Shown: positions 5,630-6,133 of the stretch, piece after piece
Layout of the letters: each line of letters starts with the position of its first letter
Position numbering within the stretch: position 1 is the stretch's first letter
Source of the DNA: an uncultured Erysipelotrichaceae bacterium
Lineage (GTDB): Bacteria; Bacillota_I; Bacilli_A; Erysipelotrichales; Erysipelotrichaceae
Reading direction: 5' to 3'
NCBI GenBank assembly: GCA_947575425.1
Contig: CANPNQ010000071.1
Span: 1-6,133 of the forward strand
Length of the DNA stretch: 6,133 nt
Program-made: the position numbers and the translations under genes
The notes under the pieces: generated by a model
Databases searched by the model: none
What the model saw: the letters and a program-made list of their open reading frames with translations, nothing else
What the model was told of the DNA's origin: nothing

Positions 5630-6133
5630 GTGAGATCGATCATCGTCGGTATGTTGGCACATGTGGACAGTGGAAAAACCACGCTGAGTGAAGCGATGCT
5701 TTATACAAGCGGTTCTTTGCGTCAATTAGGCAGAGTGGATCAGGGAACCACATTTCTTGACTATGATCCCCAAGAGCGGGAAAGAGGGATCACCATCTAT
5801 GCCAAGGAAGCATTTTTTACATGGAATGATGAGGAGATCACACTGCTAGATACACCGGGTCATGTGGATTTTTCATCTGAGATGGAGCGGACGTTACAGG
5901 TGTTGGATGCGGCGGTTTTGATTATCAGTGCCACTGCCGGGGTACAGGCACATACAGAAACGATATGGAAGCTGCTGTCTCATTATGATATCCCCGTATT
6001 TCTCTTTGTGAATAAAATGGATATAGCCTATGAGGATTCTGATGTATGCTTGCGCCATATTCAGGATGTCCTCCATGCCCATTGTCTTGACTTTACAATG
6101 GAAAAAGCGGCACTCGATGAGGAGATTGCTATG
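5630..6133 (+). CDS. TetM/EF-G-like translational GTPase (5' part, cut by window end)
   Basis: The first 168 codons of a translation-factor GTPase, starting with GTG and running off the window. The G domain is nearly complete: G1 AHVDSGKTT (residues 10-18), G2 RGIT (52-55), G3 DTPGH (74-78) and G4 NKMD (128-131). The segments GTTFLDYDPQERERGITI and EMERTLQVLDAAVLIISA resemble Tet(M)/Tet(O) and their chromosomal Bacillota relatives more than canonical EF-G. Family members are typically 640 to about 900 residues and act on the ribosome; Tet(M) itself expels tetracycline. The divergence from Tet(M) (for example AHVDSGKT for AHVDAGKT, and KEAFFTWNDEEITLLDTPGH) suggests a resident chromosomal paralogue of unknown role, so resistance should not be assumed. 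It has its own promoter and follows a terminator, so it is a separate unit. Confidence 0.9.
   Translation, partial: MRSIIVGMLAHVDSGKTTLSEAMLYTSGSLRQLGRVDQGTTFLDYDPQERERGITIYAKEAFFTWNDEEITLLDTPGHVDFSSEMERTLQVLDAAVLIISATAGVQAHTETIWKLLSHYDIPVFLFVNKMDIAYEDSDVCLRHIQDVLHAHCLDFTMEKAALDEEIAM

Overview
The window looks like the chromosome of a Bacillota (Firmicutes) bacterium of moderate to low GC. Genes have purine-rich Shine-Dalgarno sites, the promoters are sigma-A-like with extended -10 boxes, and T-tailed hairpin terminators are common. A SleC-type protein (SpoIID-like fold plus peptidoglycan-binding repeats) points to a spore former of the clostridial or Erysipelotrichia type. The Erysipelotrichia guess rests on general appearance only. 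All supported genes are on the + strand, and no tRNA, rRNA, CRISPR array or insertion sequence was seen.

Layout. Positions 3-53 may be the last codons of an upstream gene. At 88-501 is a small membrane-anchored DUF4430 protein. At 613-1071 is an unrecognised 152-residue helical protein with its own promoter and a strong terminator. After a gap without a convincing gene (1166-1343) comes the largest gene (1344-3431): a SleC-like N-terminal beta domain, a SpoIID-like putative lytic transglycosylase domain with candidate catalytic Glu197, and four peptidoglycan-binding repeats. A terminator follows whose right arm and T tail run into the next promoter. That promoter drives a two-gene operon: a zinc-dependent phospholipase C-like protein (3546-4529) overlapping by 17 bases an M19 (renal dipeptidase family) metallopeptidase (4513-5451). 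A terminator closes the operon. Finally a GTG-started TetM/EF-G-like GTPase (5630 onward) is cut by the window edge after 168 codons.

How they may work together. The SleC-like protein probably acts on the spore or vegetative wall. The phospholipase-like protein and the dipeptidase are very likely co-expressed and translationally coupled, but their joint substrate is not evident. The GTPase is a separate unit. I see no clear defence or mobile system. The points most worth a second look are the four-repeat SleC-like enzyme with its odd start region, and the coupled phospholipase-like/dipeptidase pair.
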